Shown here piece by piece: positions 1-8,084 of a DNA stretch of 64,000 nucleotides. Source of the DNA: CAWGLW01 sp963823525 (lineage in GTDB: Bacteria; Pseudomonadota; Gammaproteobacteria; Steroidobacterales; Steroidobacteraceae). Every line of letters starts with the position of its first letter. Position 1 is the stretch's first letter. Made by a program: the position numbers and the translations under genes. The DNA is taken from contig CAWGLW010000006.1 of NCBI GenBank assembly GCA_963823525.1, positions 1,674,001 through 1,738,000 on the forward strand, written 5' to 3'. Under the pieces are notes generated by a model. That model had not been told where the DNA came from. It worked only from the letters and a program-made list of their open reading frames with translations, and made no database searches.

Positions 1-396
1 CAGGTAATCAGCCCCCTCCGATAACGCAGCGCGTATCGGGCCGAAGGAGCGCTCGCCCGCCGGCGGATACCGGCAGGCCGCAGCGGCACGACGGGCATCC
101 TCAGCCGAATTAACCATCGGTACGATCACTCCCTGCGCGCCCGCATCGAGCGCCTTCATGATCTGTTCAGGCCGGTTCCAGGCGACGCGTACGATTGGCG
201 TCGTATCTGTCGTCGCGATCGCGGGGAGTATCCGGGTCAGGTCGCTGTAGTCCAGCAGGCCGTGCTGCAGGTCGATGCACAGCCAGTCAAAACCCAGGTT
301 TGCCATCGCCTCGGCGCTGTGAACATTGTCGAGCGAAATCCAGCCACCCAGCGAGGGCCTGGCGGATCGCCATGATTGCAATGTCAGATTCTTCAC
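1..396 (-). CDS. HpcH/HpaI aldolase family protein (partial, runs off left edge)
   Basis: N-terminal 132 codons of a class II (metal-dependent) aldolase of the HpcH/HpaI family, which reversibly splits 2-keto-3-deoxy or 4-hydroxy-2-oxo acids to pyruvate plus an aldehyde. Visible family signatures are GFDWLCIDLQHG near residues 33-44 (the general-base region), the strand with VRVAWN, and DAGAQGVIVPMVNSAEDA, which holds the expected metal-site neighbourhood. The start is a GTG at 396-394, because no in-frame ATG lies nearby and a strong AGGAGAGAGG ribosome site sits at 415-406. The C-terminal half lies outside the window. It is downstream of an aldehyde dehydrogenase remnant and an APH-like gene on the same strand, which suggests a small catabolic cluster. 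Family call is sure; the substrate cannot be told. Confidence 0.88.
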   Translation of the reverse strand, partial: MKNLTLQSWRSARPSLGGWISLDNVHSAEAMANLGFDWLCIDLQHGLLDYSDLTRILPAIATTDTTPIVRVAWNRPEQIMKALDAGAQGVIVPMVNSAEDARRAAAACRYPPAGERSFGPIRAALSEGADYL

Positions 397-455
397 TGAT
401 CGAAACCTCTCTCCTGGTCAGATAGTCGTCGCGGCTTCGGGCGTGGCGCCCGGAA

Positions 456-661
456 TCAGCGGCCTCCCCCGGTGGCGGCCGGATCCCGATCGCGCTCGAA
501 GGTCGCGGCGGGAATTTCCGCCATGACCTTCCGGTAGCTGGCGCCTGCTCCGACGGCTTGATGATGACGCGATTCCCCGCCGCCAGCATTTCCGTGAGTG
601 GCCCGATGGACAGATCCACCGGGAAATTCCAGGCCGAGAGACTGGCGATGACGCCTTGCGG
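456..661 (-). pseudogene. Remnant of a coniferyl-aldehyde-dehydrogenase-like ALDH
   Basis: About 68 codons resembling the cofactor-binding core of an NAD(P)-dependent aldehyde dehydrogenase, closest by eye to the coniferyl aldehyde dehydrogenase group. One frame reads PQGVIASLSAWNFPVDL and then AAGNRVIIKPSEQAPATG (the AWNFP and KPSE motifs). It then shifts frame and continues as KVMAEIPAATFERDRD. A TGA stands directly before the first residue at the upstream end (664-662) and another closes the shifted frame at 458-456. Everything else of the roughly 470-residue enzyme, including the catalytic Cys and Glu, is gone. It lies between the aldolase and the phosphotransferase genes, all on one strand, so it is probably a dead member of the same cluster. 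Confidence 0.72.
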
Positions 662-671
662 TCAATATGCA

Positions 672-1712
672 TTACGCCGGGGTATCGATGATAGTCAAAG
701 CCATTTGCGCGAGCGGCGCGACGAAACGGCCGGCGGCGGCGGCCCGTTCGCTGGACGCATTACCCTGTGTGGCTCGCTTGGCGACCCCCTGAGCAATCGC
801 CGCCAGACGGAAGAAGCAGAATGCGAGGTAAAAAGACCAGTGCTCAATCCGGTCTATGCCGCGCAGGTTGCAGTACATCTCTACGATCTCGGCCTCGGAT
901 GGAATGCCGAGGCTGCCGCGGTTGATGCCGGCCAGTCCTTTTGATGCCGGGGAGTCCGGTGGCATGCGAAGCTGCATGCAGTGATAGGCCAGGTCCGCAT
1001 ACGGATGGCCCAGCGTCGAGAGCTCCCAGTCGAGTACCGCGATGATCTCGGGCCGCTCAGGATGAAACATCAGGTTGTCGAGCCGGTAGTCGCCGTGCAC
1101 GAGCGAGGCGATGCCATCGTCGGCCGGAAGGTGCGTTCTCAGCCAGGCCATCAATTCTTCCATCGGCGGGATCGTGTCGAGTTCTGACGCTCGATACTGT
1201 GTCATCCAGCGATCCAGTTGCCGCCGGTAGTAATTGCCTGGCCTGCCGAAGTCCGCGAGTCCGACGGTCAAGGGGTCGACGGCGTGCAGTGCGGCCATCA
1301 CGCGAATGATTTCCTCGTGAATCCGCCGGCGTTGCCCGTTACTCTGCGCTTCCGGCAGCGCAGAGTCCCAGAAGACCCGCCCGGGAAGAAACTCCATCAG
1401 GTAGAACATTGAACCGAGTACGGAGTTGTCCGTGCAAAGGTGAAAGACTCGCGCGACCGGGACTGCGCTACCGGCCAGGGCGTTCAATACGCGGTACTCG
1501 CGGTCGACCGCGTGCGCTGATCTAAGTAGAGGCCCCGGCGGCTGCCGGCGCAAGACGCAGACACCCGACGGCGTGCTCAGCCTGTAAGTCGGATTGGACT
1601 GGCCGCCGGAAAACTTCTCCGCCTCAATCGGTCCCTTGAATCCATCGACATGCGCCTCGAGGTAAGCGGTGAGTCGCCCCGTGTCCAGCGGCAATCCAGC
1701 GGATGGGTTCAT
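672..1712 (-). CDS. Phosphotransferase family protein (APH/choline-kinase fold, ACAD10-like)
   Basis: A 346-residue protein with the aminoglycoside phosphotransferase/choline kinase fold. The nucleotide loop reads FSGGQSNPTYRL, the catalytic (Brenner) motif SLVHGDYRLDNLMFH gives the base Asp and metal-binding Asn, and VLDWELSTLGHPYADLAYH is the DFG-equivalent with the second metal-binding Asp. This subgroup resembles the kinase domain of ACAD10/11, often found next to acyl-CoA dehydrogenases and thought to phosphorylate hydroxyacyl-type substrates rather than antibiotics. The ATG at 1712 is chosen for its GGAGA site 6 bases upstream. It follows the histidine phosphatase gene on the same strand after 108 bases, so the two may be co-transcribed. 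The true substrate is unknown; antibiotic resistance is unlikely from sequence type. Confidence 0.85.
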   Translation of the reverse strand: MNPSAGLPLDTGRLTAYLEAHVDGFKGPIEAEKFSGGQSNPTYRLSTPSGVCVLRRQPPGPLLRSAHAVDREYRVLNALAGSAVPVARVFHLCTDNSVLGSMFYLMEFLPGRVFWDSALPEAQSNGQRRRIHEEIIRVMAALHAVDPLTVGLADFGRPGNYYRRQLDRWMTQYRASELDTIPPMEELMAWLRTHLPADDGIASLVHGDYRLDNLMFHPERPEIIAVLDWELSTLGHPYADLAYHCMQLRMPPDSPASKGLAGINRGSLGIPSEAEIVEMYCNLRGIDRIEHWSFYLAFCFFRLAAIAQGVAKRATQGNASSERAAAAGRFVAPLAQMALTIIDTPA

Positions 1713-1820
1713 CGTGGTCTCCGGTTGTGCGTGGACCTGACATGCAGCAGCGCGCCGTATACCAGTGAGACACCCGGGCATTCATTGCCGCCATCAAGTT
1801 TCATGCAGTCTCCTTCGGCT

Positions 1821-2498
1821 TCAGGAATAGGTGATGAACCGCATCCGCTCCGGTGTCTCAAGGTGTGCGATATGGTTGAACGTGTGCACGGAATAGCCGC
1901 GTGGACTGAAGAAGCAGCGCGATACGCTGGCATTGCGGATTTGCAGATTGAGTTGAACCATGGTTTCCGGCGGAGCCATGAGGACTTGTCGCAGCGCCAT
2001 TGCTATCGCTCCGCCGGAACTGACGACCAGTACCCTTTCTTCGGCCGCTGCGTTCTGCAACTCCGCGAGCATGGCTCGTACTCTGCGTTCGAAGTCGCAC
2101 CAATCTTCTGGCAGTTCTCCGGTCAATCGGTCCGAAGACCAGGCCAGCAGGGCCGCCTTCAACAGGCGGTAAAAGTCCGTCGATGTTGCGCCGGCCGGCG
2201 GCCGGTCATTCGGAAACTGCTGCAGATAGGCTTCGACGAGTCGCTGAAAATCGAATTCGTTCCATCCCGGCCGGATCAGTGCGCCAGTCTCCGGGCGCTG
2301 CATCCCGGCTGCGATGCCCTCCCAGGTCTGCCGGTGACGGACCATGTCGCCGGTTATCACCCGGTCAAAGTCGACGCCACGCTCACGAAAATGCTCACCG
2401 AGCCAGCGTGCCTGCCGGTAGCCAATTTCCGACAACTGATCGTAGTTCGCCTCGCCGAAAGACGCCTTTGCATGGCGTACCAGGAATAATTCAGACAT
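1821..2498 (-). CDS. Histidine phosphatase family protein (phosphoglycerate-mutase-like)
   Basis: A 225-residue phosphohistidine phosphatase. The N-terminal LFLVRHAKASFG holds the RHG-type motif (here RHA), whose His is the phosphate acceptor. The second catalytic His, usual in a later GH motif, is not obvious: the equivalent segment reads LVVSSGGAIAM, so His is replaced by Ser-Gly. The family includes SixA, GpmB and PhoE-like enzymes that act on phosphoproteins or small phosphate esters. The protein is soluble with no signal peptide. Its start has only a weak purine-rich ribosome site. It is probably the first gene of a two-gene unit with the phosphotransferase. Family membership is clear, while the changed second motif makes activity uncertain. 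Confidence 0.82.
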   Translation of the reverse strand: MSELFLVRHAKASFGEANYDQLSEIGYRQARWLGEHFRERGVDFDRVITGDMVRHRQTWEGIAAGMQRPETGALIRPGWNEFDFQRLVEAYLQQFPNDRPPAGATSTDFYRLLKAALLAWSSDRLTGELPEDWCDFERRVRAMLAELQNAAAEERVLVVSSGGAIAMALRQVLMAPPETMVQLNLQIRNASVSRCFFSPRGYSVHTFNHIAHLETPERMRFITYS

Positions 2499-2951
2499 CT
2501 TTTTCTTGCATGATGGTCAGCCTCCGGCCCGAAAGATAACTGCCAGTCGGACTCAACGGGGAGATTTCTGGGCCAGCGGCTTTTCCCTGGCCGTCGTGCG
2601 CGGCACGGCACAGAAAGCCATCTTCTTATTTGCAGCCCGGCTGGCAGCTGCAAGGGTTGACGCTCGGCCGATCAGCCCGCTCGCCGCTGCCTGTTTGGTC
2701 GAAGCGTGCGCCCCGTCACGCCGAGGCGGTTGAATGTGGCCGCTCGTTTCGCTACGTTCGGCGCATGTACCGCGTGCAACGCATGTCATTTACCGGCCTG
2801 CCGTGGATCGCCTGATCCGCGCTGCCGTACTTCCCGATTCACCGATATTTTTCCCGCGCACCCGACGCAATCAGCAGTCGGGTCGTTCGGCTGCCAGTTG
2901 TCACAGATCGGCCAGCACGTCTCGCGGCCGGAAACCCGGGGAGGAAGGCGG
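2499..2951. other. Intergenic region, 453 bases, no supported gene
   Basis: Divergent spacer between the histidine phosphatase and the hypothetical pair that begins at 2952. Short open frames exist on both strands but they lack ribosome sites and protein-like composition. It must hold promoters for both directions, yet no convincing -35/-10 pair stands out by eye. Confidence 0.5.
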
Positions 2952-3584
2952 ATGAAGAAACCGGATTGCGAAGTCACGGAGATCGACCAGAGAGGACTGC
3001 GTGAATTTTTCCATGACTCAGTCAAAGTAGCGCTCGAACGTCAACAGGTCGGCGTAGAGGACCATACGGAGCATTACGTCGTGAATCTCCTGACGATGTT
3101 TGCCCGATCGGAGGCCCTGTTCGACGAGACGCCGCACGGGCCACGCATTCGACCGCTGGCGCTGATGCTGGCCGATGCCGTGAACGCTGATTCGGCCGAG
3201 CGGCGCAGCAGGCTGCTGCAACGCATTGGCGACGTGTCGCTGTTTGTGGCCGGGTTCCTTTCACAAGGATTCGAGCGAAAACTCGTCGATGTCGACTATC
3301 ACATCGCAATGGGTGGCCGGGCCTATGGCACGCTCGCCGGGTGCTGCGAGCGCGGTGCCCGGGGCCGTGCACTTTCGACCGTGTTTTCGGAACTGGCGAC
3401 CAAGTTTCAGCGCCTCGTGGACGCGCTGAACGAGGTCAGTGAAATGTCCTGCAAGCACACCGACCAGCACGTACTGCGCCTTTACGAGATCTGGCTCAAA
3501 ACGGGCAGCCAGCGAGCGCACGAGAGCCTGCGGGCACTCGGTGTCGAGCCCGCGCGAGTTCCGGTGGGCCGCAGGACCCACTGA
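2952..3584 (+). CDS. Hypothetical protein, first of a co-translated pair
   Basis: I do not recognise a named family. The 210-residue product begins MKKPDCEVTEID and is predicted soluble and mainly helical, with no signal peptide or membrane segment. A middle stretch (HYVVNLLTMFARSEALFD) and a cysteine-bearing region (GTLAGCCERG, EMSCKHTDQHVLRLYE) look structured and conserved-like. The ATG at 2952 is chosen because a strong GGAGGAAGG site lies just upstream, although the frame is open further 5'. Its TGA overlaps the next start by one base (TGATG), so the two proteins are almost certainly translated together and may act together. Confidence 0.7.
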   Translation: MKKPDCEVTEIDQRGLREFFHDSVKVALERQQVGVEDHTEHYVVNLLTMFARSEALFDETPHGPRIRPLALMLADAVNADSAERRSRLLQRIGDVSLFVAGFLSQGFERKLVDVDYHIAMGGRAYGTLAGCCERGARGRALSTVFSELATKFQRLVDALNEVSEMSCKHTDQHVLRLYEIWLKTGSQRAHESLRALGVEPARVPVGRRTH

Positions 3585-4243
3585 TGAACTTGCTACTCCA
3601 GGAGATGCAGGGCCTGTTGAGCGGTCTCTACGACGTCGGGGCCGCGCACAACGTCTATGACTACCTGATCACGGATGCAGCTCAGGTCTCACGCTTGCAG
3701 GGGTGCGTGGGGAACCCGGCCAGCGAGGAACTTCTTCTGTTGAGCGAGAGCGACGAGGGCATCGAACTCAGTCTCTATGTCGATGCGACGGTCCTCGACC
3801 GACTCGTCCGGAACTGCCCTTTTCGATCGCTCTGTGAGACCAATCTCGAGGACTTCTGCACGGCGCTGGAAGGCGTCAGCCACTTTCAGTACCTGGTCTG
3901 GAGCGCCGAGCGGTCCCGTGAGGTTTCGCTGCTGGAACTCGAATTGCAGGCGGAAGTCGACAAGTATGCGATCGCCCTGCAGCTGATGCTGCGTCAGCGC
4001 AACGGTCACTTCCCCTCAGCGCTGCTGGGAAGGCTGTTCGATCAGGTCAGTTTCCTGCCACATCTTTGCGAAGAAGAACGCCGCCGTTATATCGAGGCCA
4101 ATCGGTACGCCGCAAGATTCTGTCAGCGGCTCGAAGAGCGGTTCCTGCGTTCGAGAGACGTGCGGCCCGAAGCCATGCTGATGGAATTGCGCCGGTTCTA
4201 CCGGCTTACGCATCACGCAAAGCTGCGCCACTGCGGCGATTGA
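3584..4243 (+). CDS. Hypothetical protein, second of a co-translated pair
   Basis: Unrecognised 219-residue soluble protein starting MNLLLQEMQGLLSGLYD. It contains acidic segments (LSESDEGIELSLYVDATVLDRL) followed by helical parts ending in a basic tail (LRRFYRLTHHAKLRHCGD). No catalytic motif can be seen. The start codon overlaps the stop of the upstream unknown gene by one base, which implies translational coupling. Codon use and GC at third positions match the surrounding core genes, so there is no sign of recent transfer. A role shared with the upstream protein is inferred only from the coupling. Confidence 0.7.
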   Translation: MNLLLQEMQGLLSGLYDVGAAHNVYDYLITDAAQVSRLQGCVGNPASEELLLLSESDEGIELSLYVDATVLDRLVRNCPFRSLCETNLEDFCTALEGVSHFQYLVWSAERSREVSLLELELQAEVDKYAIALQLMLRQRNGHFPSALLGRLFDQVSFLPHLCEEERRRYIEANRYAARFCQRLEERFLRSRDVRPEAMLMELRRFYRLTHHAKLRHCGD

Positions 4244-4256
4244 TCCCGCCGGCGTC

Positions 4257-4646
4257 TCAGTCGTCGTCGCGTTTCGCTGCCACCCGCTTGCGAATCTCGA
4301 TCCACTTGGAGAGTTCCCGCATGTCCTTCTTTTTCTTCCAGGACCGCTTGCCCAGCGCGCCACTGTTGTAAGGGTTGTATCCGGTCTTAAGACCCTTGGC
4401 AACGACCTGGGTGGGGATGTCCAGCGCCTCATTATGAGGAATTTCATCGTCGTCATCGAGTTGCAGCTGCCGGCCGGCCAGAGCATCGAGACGTGTCGCG
4501 GCTCCGAGTTCGTCGTCGGCCTGCAGCTCATCGTCTTCCGTCCACTCCCAGGTCCGATTGCCGCGATCGTCAAAGCCCACCTGGCCTGGACTGTCGTCCT
4601 TTGCGCCGGTCTGGTCGCTTTTCTTCTTCCGTCGATCAATTACCAT
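4257..4646 (-). CDS. Hypothetical small charged protein
   Basis: A 129-residue, highly charged protein with no membrane segment. The N-terminus is basic (VIDRRKKKSD), the centre is very acidic (TEDDELQADDELG and LQLDDDDEIPH), and the C-terminal third is basic and better structured (GYNPYNSGALGKRSWKKKKDMRELSKWIEIRKRV). The last segment looks like the conserved core of an uncharacterised gammaproteobacterial family, but I cannot name it. A GGAG site 7 bases before the ATG supports the start. It converges on the hypothetical pair with only 13 bases between. Nucleic-acid or protein binding is a guess from charge alone. Confidence 0.65.
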   Translation of the reverse strand: MVIDRRKKKSDQTGAKDDSPGQVGFDDRGNRTWEWTEDDELQADDELGAATRLDALAGRQLQLDDDDEIPHNEALDIPTQVVAKGLKTGYNPYNSGALGKRSWKKKKDMRELSKWIEIRKRVAAKRDDD

Positions 4647-4722
4647 GATGCATCTCCGCGGACTTCCATGGTTCGCTAAGACGATACTATATAAACGAGC
4701 GGTGCCTCAAACGAGAAGCCGT

Positions 4723-5283
4723 TCACGAATCGGGCCGCTCGATCGATTCCCGGGCGCACGTTTCTGAAGCCAGAAAATGCCGGGCCCATAACAGTCCAAC
4801 GATGCTCTTGCCGTCCCGCAACTTTCCCGAGGCGGCCCGTTCCACCGCGTCGTCGAACGCCGGCCAGTGCGCCTCGAAAACCTCGTGGTCCTCCGGTTGC
4901 GCCTCGATCGGCGAGAGGTCCCGTGCGAGATAGACGTGAATGACCTCCGTGAAAACGCCCGGTGAACTCAGGTAGTCGCCAAGCGAGTCCCATCTTGCCG
5001 CCTTCATGCCGGCTTCTTCGGCGAGTTCACGGTGCGCGCACTCAATGCCGGGTTCGCCACCATCCAGTTTTCCGGCCGGCAGTTCGTCGATCCAGCCGCC
5101 TGCCGCATGCCGGTACTGTCGCAACAGACAGACGCACCCGGCGGCATCGAGCGCGACGATCGCGGCACCTCCAGGGTGATGCGCGATCTCGAGTTCGGCC
5201 AGTTGGCCGTTCGGCAGGCGTACCTGCTCGACGTTGAGTGTCAGCACGCGGCCGTTGAATACGTTGCGGACAGTCTCGCTCAT
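4723..5283 (-). CDS. Nudix hydrolase, ADP-ribose pyrophosphatase type
   Basis: A 186-residue Nudix enzyme. A complete Nudix box starts at Gly of GKLDGGEPGIECAHRELAEE and ends AGM, fitting GX5EX7REUXEEXGU exactly, so the metal-binding glutamates are present. Preceding features (LLRQYRHAAGGWIDELPAGKLD) and the post-box SSPGVFTEVIHVYLARDL are typical of the NudF/ADP-ribose pyrophosphatase branch, which hydrolyses ADP-ribose to AMP and ribose 5-phosphate. Its ATG directly follows the TGA of the upstream membrane gene (TGAATG), so the two are co-translated. The assignment to ADP-ribose is by subfamily resemblance; other nucleotide sugars are possible. Confidence 0.9.
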   Translation of the reverse strand: MSETVRNVFNGRVLTLNVEQVRLPNGQLAELEIAHHPGGAAIVALDAAGCVCLLRQYRHAAGGWIDELPAGKLDGGEPGIECAHRELAEEAGMKAARWDSLGDYLSSPGVFTEVIHVYLARDLSPIEAQPEDHEVFEAHWPAFDDAVERAASGKLRDGKSIVGLLWARHFLASETCARESIERPDS

Positions 5284-5697
5284 TCACTTGTCTACCCGGT
5301 CGACGGACGCCTGGCCAGAGATGCGTTGCCGTATGAGTGCCCACGACATACCAAAGCCGAGCACGAGGCCGAGGATGATCAGCACGACCCATGCGATATC
5401 CGCTCCGCTGTCGAGCGTAAGCCAGCCCCGGGCCACCATCCACCAGACAATGGCCGCAAAAAGGCCCAACAGAATGAACACCCCGAGCCGGCCCATCGCC
5501 CGCATGGTCGAATGAATGAAGAAAATCCACAGGCCCAGCAGTGTCAGTCCGGCAATGACCTCGACCGGGGTGAGCTTCGGAAATGACCCGGCGACCCAGT
5601 GGTAGTAGGAGTGCCCGCTCGGGTTGAAGGTCAGCAGGACCAGGGCAACGGAGAAGACCATGCGCCAGATCAGTCCGCTGGTGCTGAATTTATGCAT
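5284..5697 (-). CDS. Small inner-membrane protein of unknown function (DUF6524-like)
   Basis: A 137-residue integral membrane protein with about four hydrophobic segments: near residues 10-25 (MVFSVALVLLTF), 45-62 (VIAGLTLLGLWIFFIHS), 70-90 (GVFILLGLFAAIVWWMV) and 100-120 (IAWVVLIILGLVLGFGMS). The short C-terminal tail (RQRISGQASVDRVDK) is probably cytoplasmic. It resembles the uncharacterised DUF6524 group, though this name is from memory and should be treated as tentative. The gene ends directly at the Nudix start codon, implying one transcript. Nothing in the sequence shows a catalytic or transport motif. Confidence 0.7.
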   Translation of the reverse strand: MHKFSTSGLIWRMVFSVALVLLTFNPSGHSYYHWVAGSFPKLTPVEVIAGLTLLGLWIFFIHSTMRAMGRLGVFILLGLFAAIVWWMVARGWLTLDSGADIAWVVLIILGLVLGFGMSWALIRQRISGQASVDRVDK

Positions 5698-5813
5698 AGA
5701 CGCGCGAGCCTCGGGAAGGGTGAAGGGAGTTGGCGCGACATTTTACAGCGCCCGGGGCAGCCCATCCCGACTACTGGATATCCATACAGTCTCGACTTAT
5801 AGTCATTCCAGCG

Positions 5814-7898
5814 ATGAGCACAGCTGAAGTATTCGAACGCCTCAACGAGGCGCAACGCGAAGCAGTTCTTTATGGGGAGCCGCGAACGCCCGCAGGGCTT
5901 CAATCCGGCCCGCTATTGATCATCGCCGGAGCAGGCACCGGAAAAACGGCTACGCTGGCCCATCGTGTCGCAAACCTGCTGTTGGCCGGTGTCGCCGCTG
6001 AGCGTGTGCTTCTGCTGACGTTCTCGCGGCGGGCGGCTGTCGAAATGACACGCCGTGCGCAGGCGGTGGTGGCCGACGTACTGGCCTGCGGCGCGCAGCC
6101 CTCTGCGATGCCGGGCAATTTGAACCTGCCCTGGTCCGGTACATTTCACGCCATCGGCAACCGGTTCATTCGGCAGTATGCGAATCGTCTTGGGCTCGAT
6201 GCCTCGTTCAACGTGCTCGATCGCAGCGATGCGGCGGACCTGATGGATCTCGTGCGTCATCGACTGGGCCTGTCGAAAAAGGAACAGCGGTTTCCCCGCA
6301 AGGACACCTGTCTCGCCATCTATTCGCACCGGGTCAACACGCGGGGCAGCCTGAAGCAGACGCTGGAGATGGCTTATCCCTGGTGCCTGCCCTGGGAAGA
6401 TCAGCTCGCCGGCCTGTGCCGCGCCTATGTGGAAACGAAGCTCGAACAACAGGTGCTCGACTACGATGACCTGCTGCTTTACTGGCAGGTCATGATGCAG
6501 GATGGTGCGCTGGCGGCCGAGGTCGGCGCACAGTTCGATCACGTGCTGGTCGATGAGTACCAGGATACTAACTGCCTGCAGGCAGAAATTCTGCATCGGT
6601 TGAAGCCGTCGGGTTCGGGGCTGACCGTGGTCGGCGACGACGCACAGTCCATCTATTCTTTCCGAGCTGCCACGGTGGAAAATATTCTTGGATTTCCGGG
6701 TCAGTTTGATCCTGAGGCACACGTCGTCACACTTCGGGATAACTACCGTTCCACGCAGCCGATACTCGGAGCCGCCAATCAGTTGATGAGCGAGGCCAGC
6801 CGGCAGTACCGCAAAGACCTCGTTGCGGTGCGCGGCAACGGCCAGCGGCCGCGCTATGTCACGGTGCTTGATGATCAGTCTCAGGCTGACTACGTGGTTG
6901 AGCACGTTCTCGACTGCCGTGAGCGCGGCTGCGAGCTGCGCAGGCAGGCCGTTCTGTTTCGCAATGCGGATCACAGCGCCACGCTTGAGCTGGAGCTGAC
7001 GCGTCGGAACATTCCCTATGTGAAGTACGGTGGCTTGAAATTTTTCGAGACGGCCCACGTCAAGGATCTGCTCAGTGTCCTGCGGTGGGCGGATAATCCC
7101 CGCAACCGGGTCGCTGCATTCAGGATTCTCAAGCTGTTGCCAGGGATGGGCCCGGTCAATGCCGAGCGCACCTGTGACGCATTCGAAGCGTCCGGTTTCA
7201 GCTGGGAAGCGCTGGCCGCGCATCCGGTGCCGTCCGCCAGCCGCGAGGCCTGGACCGGTTTGGTGAGACTGATGAGCGCTATCAGCGGCAGCGAGGCGAG
7301 CTGGGAAGGGCAGCTTGCCCGGGTGCGCGCCTGGTACGAGCCGCGGCTCGAGAACCTTTATGAGCACCTGCAGGCACGGCACAATGACCTCGACCAGCTC
7401 GAGCGGCTCGCGATGCGTTACACGACGCGCGAATCCTTTGTTACGGAGCTGACGCTGGATCCACCGCAGGCTGTCGGTGACTTTGCCGGCGATCCACTGC
7501 TCGATGAGGACTACCTGGTGCTGTCCACCGTGCATTCAGCAAAAGGGCAGGAATGGGAATCGGTATATCTGCTGAACGTCACGGATGGCAGCTTTCCATC
7601 CGAATTTTCCACCGCGCGTCCGGAGCTGGTCGAGGAGGAACGCCGGCTGCTCTATGTCGCGATGACGCGCGCGAAAAGCGAATTGCACCTGCTCGCTCCC
7701 GTGCGTTTCTACGTGACGCAACAGGCACCGGGCGGTGGCCGCTACGTGCACGGCGCCCGCAGTCGCTTCATGAGCAGGCAGGTGCTCGACGCCTTCGACC
7801 AGGTCAGCTGGCCGACTCAAGCCGGTGCAGGGGGGGGCGATGCGCGGCGCAAAGGGCCGCCGATCGATGTAGCGTCCCGGCTGCGCGGCATGTGGTAG
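5814..7898 (+). CDS. UvrD/Rep/PcrA-type ATP-dependent DNA helicase (SF1A)
   Basis: A 694-residue 3'-5' DNA helicase of superfamily 1A. All motifs are visible: Walker A AGAGTGKT at about residues 38-45, Ia LLLTFSRRAAVEM, II VDEYQDTN, III VVGDDAQSIYSFR, IV LRDNYRST, V LSTVHSAKGQEWESV and VI RLLYVAMTRAKSELHL. It is slightly shorter than E. coli UvrD (720) and lacks the long C-terminal tail. Motif I is followed by LAHRV as usual. The ATG at 5814 is preferred to one 84 bases upstream because the N-terminal Q-motif region (LNEAQREAVLYGEPR) then sits at the normal distance. The branch could be Rep-like or a UvrD paralogue in repair. It stands alone on its strand. Confidence 0.93.
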   Translation: MSTAEVFERLNEAQREAVLYGEPRTPAGLQSGPLLIIAGAGTGKTATLAHRVANLLLAGVAAERVLLLTFSRRAAVEMTRRAQAVVADVLACGAQPSAMPGNLNLPWSGTFHAIGNRFIRQYANRLGLDASFNVLDRSDAADLMDLVRHRLGLSKKEQRFPRKDTCLAIYSHRVNTRGSLKQTLEMAYPWCLPWEDQLAGLCRAYVETKLEQQVLDYDDLLLYWQVMMQDGALAAEVGAQFDHVLVDEYQDTNCLQAEILHRLKPSGSGLTVVGDDAQSIYSFRAATVENILGFPGQFDPEAHVVTLRDNYRSTQPILGAANQLMSEASRQYRKDLVAVRGNGQRPRYVTVLDDQSQADYVVEHVLDCRERGCELRRQAVLFRNADHSATLELELTRRNIPYVKYGGLKFFETAHVKDLLSVLRWADNPRNRVAAFRILKLLPGMGPVNAERTCDAFEASGFSWEALAAHPVPSASREAWTGLVRLMSAISGSEASWEGQLARVRAWYEPRLENLYEHLQARHNDLDQLERLAMRYTTRESFVTELTLDPPQAVGDFAGDPLLDEDYLVLSTVHSAKGQEWESVYLLNVTDGSFPSEFSTARPELVEEERRLLYVAMTRAKSELHLLAPVRFYVTQQAPGGGRYVHGARSRFMSRQVLDAFDQVSWPTQAGAGGGDARRKGPPIDVASRLRGMW

Positions 7899-8009
7899 CC
7901 GGGACGCCCGCGATTGCCTGTCTCAGAGGCGCTGGTAGATTGTGATCCACCGGGCACGGCTTGATCGCTGCGATGATGCCCGGTACGTCCTGCCAAGGGG
8001 CCAGAAAAA

Positions 8010-8038
8010 GAAAAGGCCCGGCAGAACCGGGCCTTTTC
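8010..8038 (-). terminator. Rho-independent terminator for the first RRM gene
   Basis: A perfect 12-bp stem, GAAAAGGCCCGG pairing with CCGGGCCTTTTC around a 5-base loop. Read on the minus strand it is followed by CTTTTTCT, so it mainly serves the RRM gene ending at 8085; it could also stop plus-strand transcription from the helicase gene. Confidence 0.85.
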
Positions 8039-8084
8039 ACGTTGGCTTGGTCAAACCGCGGGTGACTCGTGGTCACCTCTGGTT

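Noticed and set aside
672..1712. Antibiotic-resistance (aminoglycoside) kinase
   Set aside because: Motifs match the ACAD10-like metabolic subgroup, not classical APH resistance enzymes.
5913..7535. 540-codon open frame antisense to the UvrD-like helicase
   Set aside because: Shadow of the helicase gene, whose seven motifs are intact.
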